From assembly GCA_020249285.1 (NCBI GenBank), contig JADCFX010000032.1, forward strand, positions 120,504 through 184,503: a stretch of 64,000 bases of DNA, in the 5' to 3' direction. The position numbers and the translations under genes were made by a program. The DNA is from Roseomonas sp. (GTDB taxonomy: Bacteria > Pseudomonadota > Alphaproteobacteria > Acetobacterales > Acetobacteraceae). Under the pieces are notes generated by a model. The model was given only the letters and a program-made list of their open reading frames with translations. It was not told the DNA's origin and made no database searches. This document shows positions 34,018 to 42,298 of the stretch, piece after piece (positions within the stretch are counted from its first letter, which is position 1; each line of letters begins with the position of its first letter).

Positions 34018-34890
34018 ATGTCCCCCTACGCCATTGCGGTATTATTCACTTTGGCGAGTACGGCGCTTTATGCCCTTGGCTATGCGCTGGCGAAGGTTTT
34101 GGCGGAAAGCCTGCATCCTTTTGAGATCACGTTCTTGCGTTCCGCCCTGGTGCTGGGTTCTGTCCTGGCGCTGACCATGGTGAAGCCCGCACCGCTTGCC
34201 ATCATCACGCGCATCGCGGCCCCAGCACGGCCCTGGGCGCAGCGCATGACGGGTGCCATGCTGATCTTCTCAACAACGCTTGGTGTGATCGGTTATTGGC
34301 TGGTGCCGATCACGGAAGCCGCCGCCCTTGGCTTCACCGCGCCCGTCATCCTGGCCGCGCTTGGTGCGCTATGGCTGAAGGAGAAAGTCTCTGCCCGGCG
34401 CTGGATTGCCGTGCTGCTCGGCTTCGCCGGCATGCTGGTGGTGGTGCGCCCGGGCGGAGAGCTTTTCACCTGGTATGCCGCCATTCCCGTCGCTTCCGCG
34501 CTTGCCTATGCGACCTATCAGGTTATGGCGCGGCGCATTCGCGATGTGGCGAGTGCGGAGGACATCACAACGCAAGGCGCGCTGATGGGTGTTTTGATGC
34601 TTGCGCCCGCCATGCTGGTGCTGTGGCAGAACCCCGATCTGCTCACCTGGGCCCTGGTTGTGATCTATACTTTATTGCAGACGGCAGCTTTGCTTTTTCT
34701 GGCCGGCGCGGTGCGCAGGGCAGAGGTCTCAGCCCTCGCCCCCTGGCAATATGCGCGGATTGCCTTCGCGCTTGCCTTAGATGCGGCGATGTTTGACCGC
34801 TGGCCAGGGCTTTGGGCGCTGGCGGGGTGTTTGTTGATTGCGGCGGGCGGGTTGGTGCTTGCCTGGCCCGCGCGCAAATCTAATCCCTGA
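34018..34890 (+). CDS. DMT superfamily (EamA) transporter
   Basis: A 290-residue, ten-helix transporter with two EamA repeats (about residues 1-140 and 150-288). Helix-ending motifs PITEAAALGFTAPVILAALGALWLKEKVSARRW and RRAEVSALAPWQYARI are typical, with the family's conserved glutamate and proline. Members export amino acids or other metabolites; the substrate here is unknown. Its last 11 bases overlap the end of the convergent peptidoglycan-hydrolase gene, so both mRNAs end inside each other. Confidence 0.9.
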   Translation: MSPYAIAVLFTLASTALYALGYALAKVLAESLHPFEITFLRSALVLGSVLALTMVKPAPLAIITRIAAPARPWAQRMTGAMLIFSTTLGVIGYWLVPITEAAALGFTAPVILAALGALWLKEKVSARRWIAVLLGFAGMLVVVRPGGELFTWYAAIPVASALAYATYQVMARRIRDVASAEDITTQGALMGVLMLAPAMLVLWQNPDLLTWALVVIYTLLQTAALLFLAGAVRRAEVSALAPWQYARIAFALALDAAMFDRWPGLWALAGCLLIAAGGLVLAWPARKSNP

Positions 34891-35878
34891 ACAACGCCCA
34901 AAAACTCGGCGTCAGCGCCGCCGGTGCATCCCCATCAGCAAAGACCGCAAAGCAATCATTGAAGAAGGCCACGAAGGCATCGGCATGGGCATGCCCACCG
35001 CGCAGGGTTTGCACCATGCCCCAAGGATCGGCCGTGCCATCGGCGCGCGCGCGGAGCGACCCGGCATTATAGGCAATCGCCACCAAGGGCGGGTCGAAAT
35101 GCGTGGGCATTCTGCGCCGGATCGCTTGCGCGCGGATCATCGCCGCCCCGGCGCGGATGGAAGTGGCGGGGTCAAGCAGGCGCGTCCGATCAATGCTGGT
35201 ATCGGCCAAGACTTCCCGCGCTGTTGCAATCAGCGTTTGCATCAAGCCAGGCGAGACACGATGCGGCGTTGCCGCATCACTGATAAAACCCGGTTCTTCG
35301 CGGATCGCCCCGGCCCGCCCGCCGGATTCCGTACACGCAGTTGCAATCAGCAATTCCACCGGCACGCCGTAAGCGGCGGCGCAGGTTTCAAAAGCTGCGC
35401 GAAAATCGCGCCAGCAGCGCGTAGCGGTCTCGGGCCTGCCGGGACTGCGCGGCGGGGCGACAAAACCTTCGACGCGAAGCCCTTCAGGGCTTAGGCGCCA
35501 GCGACGCTCCCCCTGCCCCACTGGCGGCGCGCTGCCGGCCATCAGGCGCTGCACATAGGGGTGCAGCATGGCGCGCCAATCCGGCGCAGCAGCAAGCCCT
35601 GCTTCGGGCGTTGCCGCACCGGTGATTGGATGCGGCGCGGCTTCGGGGAAAAGCGCGCTCCAGCATTGCCGGCCGATAACGCCATCCGCAGTAAAACCCG
35701 GATGGCGCGCCTGCATGCGGCGCTGAAAATCCAGCACGGCGCGATGCGTGGTGGGGCCGAAAATACCATCGGCGCTGCCCGCCAGCATGCCAGCGCGGAT
35801 CAGCGCCTGCTGCACGGCGCGCACATCATCGCCGCGTTGCAGCGGCAGGCGGAGGCTGAGTTCTCGGGCAAGTGCCAT
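34880..35878 (-). CDS. Peptidoglycan-binding and lysozyme-like transglycosylase protein
   Basis: A 332-residue two-domain protein. An N-terminal PG_binding_1 repeat (about residues 8-70) shows GDDVRAVQQALIRAGMLAGSADGIFGPTTHRAVLDFQ. A C-terminal lysozyme-like domain (about 175-325) has LIATACTESGGRAGAIREEPG with the ES pair, SPGLMQTLIATAREVL, and LVAIAYNAGSLR, the usual order of transglycosylase motifs. No classical signal peptide is seen, so export may use another route or the protein may act inside first. It is the last gene of a three-gene operon with a lipoprotein and a membrane protein. This combination resembles endolysin-like enzymes, but no other phage genes are present. Confidence 0.85.
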   Translation of the reverse strand: MALARELSLRLPLQRGDDVRAVQQALIRAGMLAGSADGIFGPTTHRAVLDFQRRMQARHPGFTADGVIGRQCWSALFPEAAPHPITGAATPEAGLAAAPDWRAMLHPYVQRLMAGSAPPVGQGERRWRLSPEGLRVEGFVAPPRSPGRPETATRCWRDFRAAFETCAAAYGVPVELLIATACTESGGRAGAIREEPGFISDAATPHRVSPGLMQTLIATAREVLADTSIDRTRLLDPATSIRAGAAMIRAQAIRRRMPTHFDPPLVAIAYNAGSLRARADGTADPWGMVQTLRGGHAHADAFVAFFNDCFAVFADGDAPAALTPSFWALFRD

Positions 35879-35895
35879 GACAAATCCTCCTTGTT

Positions 35896-36552
35896 TCAAA
35901 CACGACAATCAGTGATGCGAACGGCACGCAAAGCGGAATCATCGGCCAGGCGCTTCAACGCCGGATCATCGGGGGCCAGCCGAAGGCCGCGGCGCGCTTC
36001 GCCAAAAGCTTCCCGCGCCGAGGCGCAGCGCGCCGCCTCAGACCCAGCCGAGGGTCGCGCGGCGGAAAGCGCGGCACGGCCTCGCAGCAAGGCGCCTTCT
36101 GCATCAGTAAGCGGCGCGGCCTCAACAATCACTTCCCGCGCTGCCGGGGCGGCCATGGCAGGCGGAAGGTTTTCAATAGCACAAAGCCGCGCCTGGGTGC
36201 GGAGTTTTCGTGCCGGCAGCAGCACTTCTCCCGCGGCCTGTTCCGCCGCCTGGGCAGCGCTGGCGGCGCAGGCAAGCAAACCCGCTTCGCGCGCGCTGGC
36301 GCCAGGGCAGGCCGCACCCGGGGCGCGATCCGCAAAGGCCACCGCAAAGCAGGCTTGGGCGCGCATCAAATGCAGGCGCTGGCAGGGTTCTCCCCGTCCG
36401 GGCGCGCAATCAGGCACCACGGGTTCATCGGCAATGGCGGCCATGGCACCCGCCGCGCTTTGCTTCTGCCAACGTTCAAGCTGCGCCACCGGCGCATCCA
36501 GCGCGCTGCACGCCGCCAGGGCAATAAATGCCAGCGTGAATAGGCGGTTCAT
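35896..36552 (-). CDS. Hypothetical lipoprotein
   Basis: A 218-residue protein with a lipoprotein signal peptide MNRLFTLAFIALAACS, in which LAAC is the lipobox. The mature part is helical, rich in alanine and arginine, with five or more cysteines (VVPDCAPG, RGEPCQRL, RAQACFAV, PGAACPG, LLACAASA), so disulfides are likely after export. Its C-terminal region has a tetratricopeptide-like alanine pattern (REAFGEARRGLRLAPDDPALKRLAD). I recognise no family. It overlaps the upstream membrane protein gene by four bases and precedes the peptidoglycan-binding enzyme by 17, indicating a joint function at the envelope. Confidence 0.7.
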   Translation of the reverse strand: MNRLFTLAFIALAACSALDAPVAQLERWQKQSAAGAMAAIADEPVVPDCAPGRGEPCQRLHLMRAQACFAVAFADRAPGAACPGASAREAGLLACAASAAQAAEQAAGEVLLPARKLRTQARLCAIENLPPAMAAPAAREVIVEAAPLTDAEGALLRGRAALSAARPSAGSEAARCASAREAFGEARRGLRLAPDDPALKRLADDSALRAVRITDCRV

Positions 36553-38102
36553 GGCATCACCTCCGCCATCAGCCTTATCGGGTCAAGCTTTCTATCTCGC
36601 AAATGCCCGGTGAGCATGACCAGCGCCTCAAAAGCAGCGCGGGCTTCGGGCTGGTCCTGGCCGGCCTTGCCGGCGGCGTCCATCAGCCGGTTCACCTGGT
36701 CCACACTTGGCAAAGCCCCCAGGCTTGGCGCCAGCGGCACGAGTGCGGCGGTGATTTTTTCGGGTGTGGCATCGCGTGCGGAAAGATCCGCCAGCAAGGC
36801 CGCGCGGAATTCCTGCAAGCCCGCTTTAAGTTCCGCCTGGCCGCCCGGAAAGCGCGCGGCATCGGCGCCATATTCGGCCCAAAGGCGCGCCCCCGCATCA
36901 TCTTGGCTGATTTTGCCAAGCAAATCAGCGAAAAACCCAGGGCGCGTTTTCTCATCCTTGAAGGCGCGTGCGAAGATCGGGGAGGCTTCCATGCGCAGTT
37001 CTGCCGAGCTTGGCGTGATCAGCCCCACATCAAAAAGCTGAGGCGCGAAGGGTGCTGACAGCACGCGCGCCCGCCAGCGCTGATATTCCGCCGCGCCAAA
37101 ATGCCAGCCAAGCCCGATGACGGTCGCAACCGCCCCAATCGGCCCCAGCGCCGTTCCTGCGGGCAGGAGCGATGCCGAAGCGCGCAGCAGCGGCGCCAAA
37201 GGCTGCGCGCCGATCAAGCCCGCCAGGGCATCGGTGGCCGTCTTCAGCGCGCCTTCAGCACCGGGGCCGCTGGCTTGGCCCTGCAAGGCAGCCGCGGCAT
37301 CGCGCGCCTTGGCAAGTGCTTGCGCGGCGCCTTCCGGGACCATGCCCTTCGGCAAAAGCGGGCCGAATTCATCCAAAACAAGCCCTGCCACTTCGATATG
37401 CCGGGCCAGGCTGCCCTTGGTGGCCTCAATCCGGCCAGGCAACGCCGCATCGCGCGCCGCAGCTTCCGCCCTTTGCCGCAGCGCTTCCGCCTCAGCCGCC
37501 AGCGCCCCCGTGGCGCGTTCACGTTCGGCCAATTGTTCTGTGGCGCGGCGCGCGATTTGCGCATCCGCCCCGGTGCTGCGCGTGCCGAAGTAAAAGCCGA
37601 AAACGCCGGTGACGATGCCATTCACATAGCCGGCAATGGCATCCGTGAGGCCAAGTGTCTTGGAAAACAGCAACAGCGGCAGGCCAATCACGCCGACAAT
37701 CAGCGCCAGCAGGGCGCGCACCGTGCCTTCCGGCAGGGCCAGCGGCAGGTCACGCAGGCCGGCCAAGCGTTCCGGCCCGATGGCAGGATTGGCGACCAAC
37801 GCGAAGCTGCGCGCGGCAAGCCACCACAGGAAGGCGGCGAAGCCGATGCCGATAAGGAAAATCATCATACCAATCAGGGCTGGCAGACCCGTCGCGCCGG
37901 GGGCGGCGAAGGCGGCGAATAGCGCCTCTGGCCCCGGCAAGCCAAGCGCCACTGCCCCGCCGAGCACCCCCACCACTGCGGCGCCAGTCAACAGAATACG
38001 CAAGGGCAGACGCATGATATGCAGTAATTCCAGCATGATGCGGCGCCTGTCCGTGGCGCTTGCCGTGATCTCTGCTCGGGTGGCGGCGGTGGATGGGGGC
38101 AT
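36549..38102 (-). CDS. Large membrane protein with coiled-coil region, unknown function
   Basis: A 517-residue membrane protein I cannot name. Hydrophobic helices cover about residues 34-55, 70-95 (LIGMMIFLIGIGFAAFLWWLA), 120-165 (GTVRALLALIVGVIGLPLLLF, then AGYVNGIVTGVFGFYFG) and one near 325 (IGAVATVIGLGWHFG). Between about 170 and 225 it is strongly alanine/glutamate/arginine-rich and likely coiled-coil (ARRATEQLAERERATGALA). AAG-GTG lies seven bases before ATG 38102; a GTG at 38111 is an alternative start. A near-consensus promoter sits about 30 bases upstream. It leads the operon with a lipoprotein and a peptidoglycan hydrolase. Confidence 0.7.
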   Translation of the reverse strand: MPPSTAATRAEITASATDRRRIMLELLHIMRLPLRILLTGAAVVGVLGGAVALGLPGPEALFAAFAAPGATGLPALIGMMIFLIGIGFAAFLWWLAARSFALVANPAIGPERLAGLRDLPLALPEGTVRALLALIVGVIGLPLLLFSKTLGLTDAIAGYVNGIVTGVFGFYFGTRSTGADAQIARRATEQLAERERATGALAAEAEALRQRAEAAARDAALPGRIEATKGSLARHIEVAGLVLDEFGPLLPKGMVPEGAAQALAKARDAAAALQGQASGPGAEGALKTATDALAGLIGAQPLAPLLRASASLLPAGTALGPIGAVATVIGLGWHFGAAEYQRWRARVLSAPFAPQLFDVGLITPSSAELRMEASPIFARAFKDEKTRPGFFADLLGKISQDDAGARLWAEYGADAARFPGGQAELKAGLQEFRAALLADLSARDATPEKITAALVPLAPSLGALPSVDQVNRLMDAAGKAGQDQPEARAAFEALVMLTGHLRDRKLDPIRLMAEVMP

Positions 38103-38127
38103 GGGCGACACCTTGGCTGGGCCCGGT

Positions 38128-38156
38128 TTTATGGTATATTATTCCTATTTTGTCAA
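38128..38156 (-). promoter_or_regulatory. Near-consensus promoter of the envelope operon
   Basis: On the minus strand TTGACA (38151-38156, a perfect -35) is followed after 17 bases by CATAAA (38128-38133), in a strikingly AT-rich segment (38131-38170) that separates the Usg-like and membrane protein genes. It would start transcription near 38121, 19 bases before the ATG. Confidence 0.65.
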
Positions 38157-38187
38157 GAAAATTCTTCTTTTGTTCCCTATTGTCGCA

Positions 38188-39195
38188 CTACGCCTTCAAC
38201 ACTGCCTCCGCCAGCCGCGCCACATTCAGCGCTGCCCCCAGCCGCACATCATCGCCCACGGCCCAAAGCGATAGCCCATGCGGCAGCGTCGCATCGCGGC
38301 GAATGCGGGAGACATAGACCATATCCTCCCCCACAATCTCGGCAGGGCTCGCATAGCCGCCATCATCGCGCCGATCGAGTACGCTGATCCCCGGCGCCTT
38401 ACGCAGCGCCTCCCGCGCGTCGCGTTCATTGATCGGGCGGTCGAAGGCGATGTTCAGCGCCATGCCGAGGCCGAGCATGACTGGTACGCGCACGCAGCTG
38501 GCACTCACCTGAATATCTGGGTCCAGAACCTTGCGGATTTCAACGCCCATCGCCCATTCTTCCCGCGTCGCGCCATCCGGCATGAAGCGGTCAATATGCG
38601 GAATGACATTGAAGGCGATCTGCTTCGTGAAATACTGCGCCTCAGGATTGTCATTCACAAAAATACCACGCGTTTGGGACCAGAGTTCGTCAATCGCCTC
38701 CTTCCCCGCGCCGGAGGCCGGCTGATAGGTTGCCGCCACCACGCGCCGCACGCCGGCGGCTTCATGCAATGGCTTCAAGACCAGGGCCAGGATCAGGCTG
38801 GCCGGCAGCGGGCAGGCGATGATCCGCCTTTTGCTGGCGCGCGGCAGCGCCTGATCATTTACCCCGGCCACCACCAGCGGCACATCCGGTTCCATGTGGA
38901 AATGCCCGGATAGGTCAATCGCCATCGCGCCAGCCGCCACCGCGCGCGGCACTTCCACCGCGGCAAGCTTGGCATCACAGGCGAAAATGGCGAGGCTTGT
39001 GCCGGCGAAGTCAAACCGCGCCACATCGCGGGTTTTCAGCACGGCTTTCTCGCCCCAGGAAATATCGGCACCCGCGCTGCGCCCAGCGGCAAGCGCAACA
39101 ACCTCAGCCCCGGCCAGGCTGGTTTCAGCCAGGCAGCGCAGGATTTCCCGCCCAATCAGGGAAGGCGCGCCAATGAGGGCGATACGATGAGCCAT
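38188..39195 (-). CDS. Usg/aspartate-semialdehyde dehydrogenase-like protein lacking catalytic residues
   Basis: A 335-residue member of the aspartate-semialdehyde dehydrogenase superfamily, closest in character to the Usg proteins. The N-terminal NADP fold is RIALIGAPSLIGREILRCLAE. In Asd the catalytic cysteine lies in PNCST and the proton-shuttling histidine in VFIGHSE. Here the matching segments are PLPAS (residues 129-133, Pro131 at the cysteine position) and VMLGLGM (Leu243 at the histidine position), while Gln158 and Arg236 are kept. Cys128 is present nearby but displaced. It probably has no dehydrogenase activity. Its C-terminal SLWAVGDDVRLGAALNVARLAE resembles Usg. A genuine Asd gene must lie elsewhere. 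Confidence 0.85.
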   Translation of the reverse strand: MAHRIALIGAPSLIGREILRCLAETSLAGAEVVALAAGRSAGADISWGEKAVLKTRDVARFDFAGTSLAIFACDAKLAAVEVPRAVAAGAMAIDLSGHFHMEPDVPLVVAGVNDQALPRASKRRIIACPLPASLILALVLKPLHEAAGVRRVVAATYQPASGAGKEAIDELWSQTRGIFVNDNPEAQYFTKQIAFNVIPHIDRFMPDGATREEWAMGVEIRKVLDPDIQVSASCVRVPVMLGLGMALNIAFDRPINERDAREALRKAPGISVLDRRDDGGYASPAEIVGEDMVYVSRIRRDATLPHGLSLWAVGDDVRLGAALNVARLAEAVLKA

Positions 39196-39310
39196 ACGTC
39201 AATTCCTAAAAGCTTAGACGTGTTTAGCCGCAATTACGCCAAGCCGCACGGCCCTTAACCGCCTCGTAGCCAAATGCCGTCAAAATAGGTCTCGGATTCC
39301 AGGATGCGCC

Positions 39311-40801
39311 ATGAAAGCTGAATTACGCCTTCCAGCCCTTGCCGTGATGATCCTGCTCGCCCATCCCGGCATGGCGGCAGCGGGGGAAGCGGCTGCCTCT
39401 GGTCAAGCGTCCGGGTTTTTCCTGGGCCTTGCGCTTGGGTGTCTGATTTGCCTTGTGCTTGGCACCTGGGCGCTGTTGCGTCAGCGCGCCATGCTGGTGG
39501 CCTTCGCCGGCAAATTGTCTCGCCTTGCCGCCAATGAGCCCGTGGCCCCCTTCACCATGGCCGAGGCCAACGGCCCCTGGCGCCAGATCCTGACGGCGGC
39601 CGAAGCCTTGCGCCAGCGCCCGGCCCCTGCCCCGGTGACCATCGTGGCCCCCATTGCCCCGCCCCCTGATGAGTCTCTGGCTGATTTGGCCGCCACCATC
39701 GAAGCGGAAACAGCCGCCGCGCTTGAGGATCTGGACCGCCGCGTTGCCATGCTACGCCGCAACAGCGCCGCCATGACGGAAGCGGCGGAAGGCGGCGCGC
39801 GGGCGGCGGAAGCCTCTGCCAGCGCGGCATCGGCAGGGCGGGTCAGCGCGCAGCAAGCGTCTCGCGGCGCCGATGAACTGGCCGGCGCGGCGGGGGAAAT
39901 TGCGCGGCAAATGTCACGCGCCGGGGAAGCCACGCGCGGCGTGATGCAGCGCACCGAGGAAGCGCGGCATATCTTCACGGAACTCACCAGCAGCGTGGAT
40001 GAAATCGGCCAGGTATCGCGCCTGATTGCGGAAATCGCCGGCCAGACCAATCTGCTGGCGCTGAATGCGACGATTGAGGCTGCCCGCGCAGGCGCCGCCG
40101 GCAAGGGTTTTACTGTTGTTGCTAATGAGGTGAAGAACCTGGCCAAACGGACCGCGCAAAGCACCGAAGAAATCGCCGGACGCATCGCCGCCATGCAGGC
40201 CGCCGCCAACCGTGCCTTGGCCGCCATGGATGGCATTGGTGCTGCCGTGACTGAGCTTGATGCGGTTGCGACCTCGGTCGCTGCGTCGGTTGAACAACAA
40301 TCCGCCACAACTGCCGAAATCTCCCGCGCCATCACCGGGGCGGCGGAGAATGCCGCAGATGTGGCCAATAGGATGGAGGCGCTGTCCCAGGATTCGGGCA
40401 ATACGGGTGAGGCCGCCTGGACCCTGCAATCGGGCGCAGATGAATTGGCGGATGCCATCGCCGCCTTCCGGCAGAATCTGGGTGAGGCCTTGCGCGGGCG
40501 CGTGCCAACCGCCAATCGCCGACGGGAAGACCGGCTGCCGCTTGGTTTGCCGGCGCGGCTGAATGCCACCGAAGGCGTGATTTTGGACCTTTCCCCAAGC
40601 GGCGCGCTTTTCCTGGGTGCGGAGGCAGACTTCACCGAAGGAAAGCTTCAGATCGAAGCGCTGGGGCCCGCGCTTGGCGTTCGGCTGGTCTCCCGCGCTG
40701 AAGGGCGGCTGCATCTGGCCTTCACCAACCCGGCGGAGGCGCGCCCGGCCGTGGCAGCCTTGTTGCGGGAAGGTGAAAGCCCTGAAATGCGCGCGGCATG
40801 A
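39311..40801 (+). CDS. Methyl-accepting chemotaxis-type signalling protein with C-terminal PilZ domain
   Basis: A 496-residue protein joining a chemoreceptor signalling domain to a c-di-GMP-binding domain. Residues 1-24 look like a signal peptide, and 35-56 are a membrane helix ([21 protein letters not shown]); no periplasmic sensor domain or clear HAMP follows. The signalling hairpin is present with its tip [20 protein letters not shown], the site that contacts CheA/CheW. The PilZ domain starts near residue 400: RREDR (404-408) and DLSPSG (426-431) form the c-di-GMP-binding motif. This would let c-di-GMP modulate a cluster of chemoreceptors. It is divergent from the Usg-like gene and 108 bases upstream of the cytochrome gene. 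Confidence 0.88.
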   Translation: MKAELRLPALAVMILLAHPGMAAAGEAAASGQASGFFLGLALGCLICLVLGTWALLRQRAMLVAFAGKLSRLAANEPVAPFTMAEANGPWRQILTAAEALRQRPAPAPVTIVAPIAPPPDESLADLAATIEAETAAALEDLDRRVAMLRRNSAAMTEAAEGGARAAEASASAASAGRVSAQQASRGADELAGAAGEIARQMSRAGEATRGVMQRTEEARHIFTELTSSVDEIGQVSRLIAEIAGQTNLLALNATIEAARAGAAGKGFTVVANEVKNLAKRTAQSTEEIAGRIAAMQAAANRALAAMDGIGAAVTELDAVATSVAASVEQQSATTAEISRAITGAAENAADVANRMEALSQDSGNTGEAAWTLQSGADELADAIAAFRQNLGEALRGRVPTANRRREDRLPLGLPARLNATEGVILDLSPSGALFLGAEADFTEGKLQIEALGPALGVRLVSRAEGRLHLAFTNPAEARPAVAALLREGESPEMRAA

Positions 40802-40909
40802 ACCCTTGCGGGTTTGCCAAAGCCGACCATTTGCGCCATGCCGGATTTCTGCCGCACTTGTCGTCATCATGCGATGAGCAGCCCCTTCATCTTTCAGGAG
40901 CCTTGATAG

Positions 40910-41293
40910 ATGCGTAGCCTTATCCTTTCTGCCGCTCTGCTGGCGGGTTTTTCCATCACCGCCCCGGCCTTCGCCCAGGATGCCGAGGCTGGTCAGCGCG
41001 TGTTCAACCAATGCCGCGCCTGCCACACCATTGATAAGGGCGGGCGCAATGGCGTTGGGCCGAATCTTTGGGGCATTGTGGGCCGCAAAGCGGCTTCGAT
41101 TGAAGGTTTCCGCTATTCGTCCAATATGCGCAGTTTGGCCGAAGGCGGCCTGACCTGGAATGAGGAGCGCCTGACCGCTTACATTACCAATCCAAAGGCG
41201 GTGGTGCCGCAGGGTTCCATGGCCTTTGCCGGGCTGCGCAATGAACAGCAATTGAAGGATTTGCTGGCTTATCTGGCCAAGCACAAGGATTGA
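40910..41293 (+). CDS. Class I c-type cytochrome
   Basis: A 127-residue periplasmic cytochrome with one heme. A signal peptide (residues 1-22, ending AFA-QDAEAG) is followed by the heme-binding CRACH at residues 35-39 (NQCRACHTIDKGG). GVGPNLWGIVGRKA and FRYSSNMRSL follow the cytochrome c2/c550 pattern. VPQGSMAFAGLRNE holds the probable axial methionine, and the C-terminal helix is EQQLKDLLAYLAKHKD. It likely shuttles electrons between the bc1 complex and terminal oxidases. A 57-bp repeat array starts six bases after its stop codon. Confidence 0.93.
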   Translation: MRSLILSAALLAGFSITAPAFAQDAEAGQRVFNQCRACHTIDKGGRNGVGPNLWGIVGRKAASIEGFRYSSNMRSLAEGGLTWNEERLTAYITNPKAVVPQGSMAFAGLRNEQQLKDLLAYLAKHKD

Positions 41294-41298
41294 TTGGA

Positions 41299-41570
41299 GC
41301 ATTTTGAAGCCAAGTTAGTTCACTTGGCGGCTTGGAAAATGCGACCGAACAAGGAGCATTTTCAAGCCAAGAAAGTTCACTAGGCGACTCGGAAAATGCG
41401 ACCAAACAAGGAGCATTTTCAAGCCAAGTGAGTTCACTAGGCGGCTCGGAAAATGCCATCAAACAAGAAGCATTCTCATGCCAAGTGAGTTCACTTGGCG
41501 GCTCGGAAAATGCGACCAAACAGATCTCTTTTTCAGGCCAAGTGACCTTACTTGGCCTGAAGATTTTCTA
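41299..41570. repeat. Array of five 57-bp tandem repeats, four with nested dyad symmetry
   Basis: Five units begin at 41299, 41356, 41413, 41470 and 41527, with a constant period of 57 bp. Units 1-4 read GCATTTTC...GAAAATGC (outer arms) around an inner AGCCAAGTGAGTTCACTTGGCG-like palindrome, then GACCAAACAAGGA leads into the next unit. Unit 4 has perfect nine-base inner arms (41480-41499). Unit 5 diverges and loses the outer GCAT/ATGC ends, but gains an 11-bp perfect stem. The GAGCATTTTC and GAAAATGCG...CAAACAA ends recall palindromic intergenic elements of other Alphaproteobacteria, from memory only. The array fills the 329-base gap between the cytochrome and DNA glycosylase genes. Confidence 0.9.
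41533..41560. terminator. Strong stem-loop in the fifth repeat unit
   Basis: TCAGGCCAAGT (41533-41543) pairs perfectly with ACTTGGCCTGA (41550-41560) around GACCTT. TTTTT lies on one side and ATTTTC on the other, so on either strand the stem is followed by a T-rich run. It may end transcription from the cytochrome gene and from the convergent glycosylase gene. Confidence 0.6.
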
Positions 41571-41622
41571 AGGTAGTCAAGCGCCGCGTCCGTGATGCGG
41601 CGAAGGACAGCGTCCTCACCGC

Positions 41623-42285
41623 CTAAGCTTCGCCCGCCGGGCGGCCAGTCACATGGCGCCAGTGATGCCAGAGCAATCGCGCCGCCATGGACCGCCAAGG
41701 GCGCCAGGCCCCGGCAAGTTCCCTCAATTGCTTCGGGCTTGGACGTTCAGGCAAGCCGCGCAATGCTGCCAAGGATGCCGCCAGGGCCAAGTCCCCGGAC
41801 GGGAAGATATCCCGGCGTTCCAGGCCGAACAGCAGATGCACCTCGGCCGTCCAAGGGCCGAAGCCCGGAATGGCGGCAATGGCGGCCACTGCGGTTTCAT
41901 CCGGCAGGGCGGCAAGCGCTTCGGCAGAAAGGCGCCCATCCGCGAAAGCCTCGGCCAGGGCACGCGCATGGCGCAGTTTGGGGCGTGACAGGCCAGCTTG
42001 CCGCAAGGCATCATCGCTCAGCGCCAGCAGCCCATCTGGGCTGAGCGCGCCCGGCAGGCCGGAAAGCCGGCCCCAAATGGCTGTCGCCGCCTGGTTTGAG
42101 ATCATTTGCCCGCATAGGCTGCGCAGAAGCCCGGGAAAGCCTGCGTCCCGCCGCCGCCAGGGCATGGTGCCGACTTGGCTTGGAATGGCCGCGACCAAGG
42201 GATCGGCCTGCGCCAATTCGGTCAGCGCAGTATGGGCCCAGGCTGGCGCATCGGCGGCAAGCAAGGCGGGGCAAAGACTTGTCAT
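41623..42285 (-). CDS. DNA-3-methyladenine glycosylase-type HhH-GPD protein
   Basis: A 220-residue base-excision repair glycosylase. The helix-hairpin-helix plus Gly/Pro-Asp loop is visible as AIAAIPGFGPWTAEVHLLFGLERRDIFPSGDLALA, where Asp (SGD) is the expected catalytic residue. LCGQMISNQAATAIWGRL and SRPKLRHARALAEAF upstream are typical of the AlkA/MAG branch. It would remove alkylated purines from DNA. A second AlkA-like gene lies at 55467-56114. The start is set at MTSLCPALLAADAP because the preceding frame is low-complexity and overlaps the next gene. Confidence 0.85.
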   Translation of the reverse strand: MTSLCPALLAADAPAWAHTALTELAQADPLVAAIPSQVGTMPWRRRDAGFPGLLRSLCGQMISNQAATAIWGRLSGLPGALSPDGLLALSDDALRQAGLSRPKLRHARALAEAFADGRLSAEALAALPDETAVAAIAAIPGFGPWTAEVHLLFGLERRDIFPSGDLALAASLAALRGLPERPSPKQLRELAGAWRPWRSMAARLLWHHWRHVTGRPAGEA

Positions 42286-42298
42286 CCCAGTGGCAGAG

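Noticed and set aside
34880..35878. Prophage endolysin module
   Set aside because: The enzyme is endolysin-like but there are no capsid, tail, holin or integrase genes; the flanks are ordinary metabolic and membrane genes.
39914..41302. Minus-strand frame of 462 codons
   Set aside because: Opposite the MCP-PilZ and cytochrome genes; low-complexity and without motifs.
41299..41570. CRISPR array
   Set aside because: Units are contiguous tandem copies with no unique spacers, and no cas genes are near (VapD is Cas2-like in fold only).
41332..41571. Possible 79-residue protein made of 19-residue repeats (ENATKQGAFSSQVSSLGGS-like)
   Set aside because: The 57-bp period is a multiple of three, so frames stay open on both strands. 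It would start at TTG without a ribosome binding site, and dyad symmetry explains the sequence better than coding.
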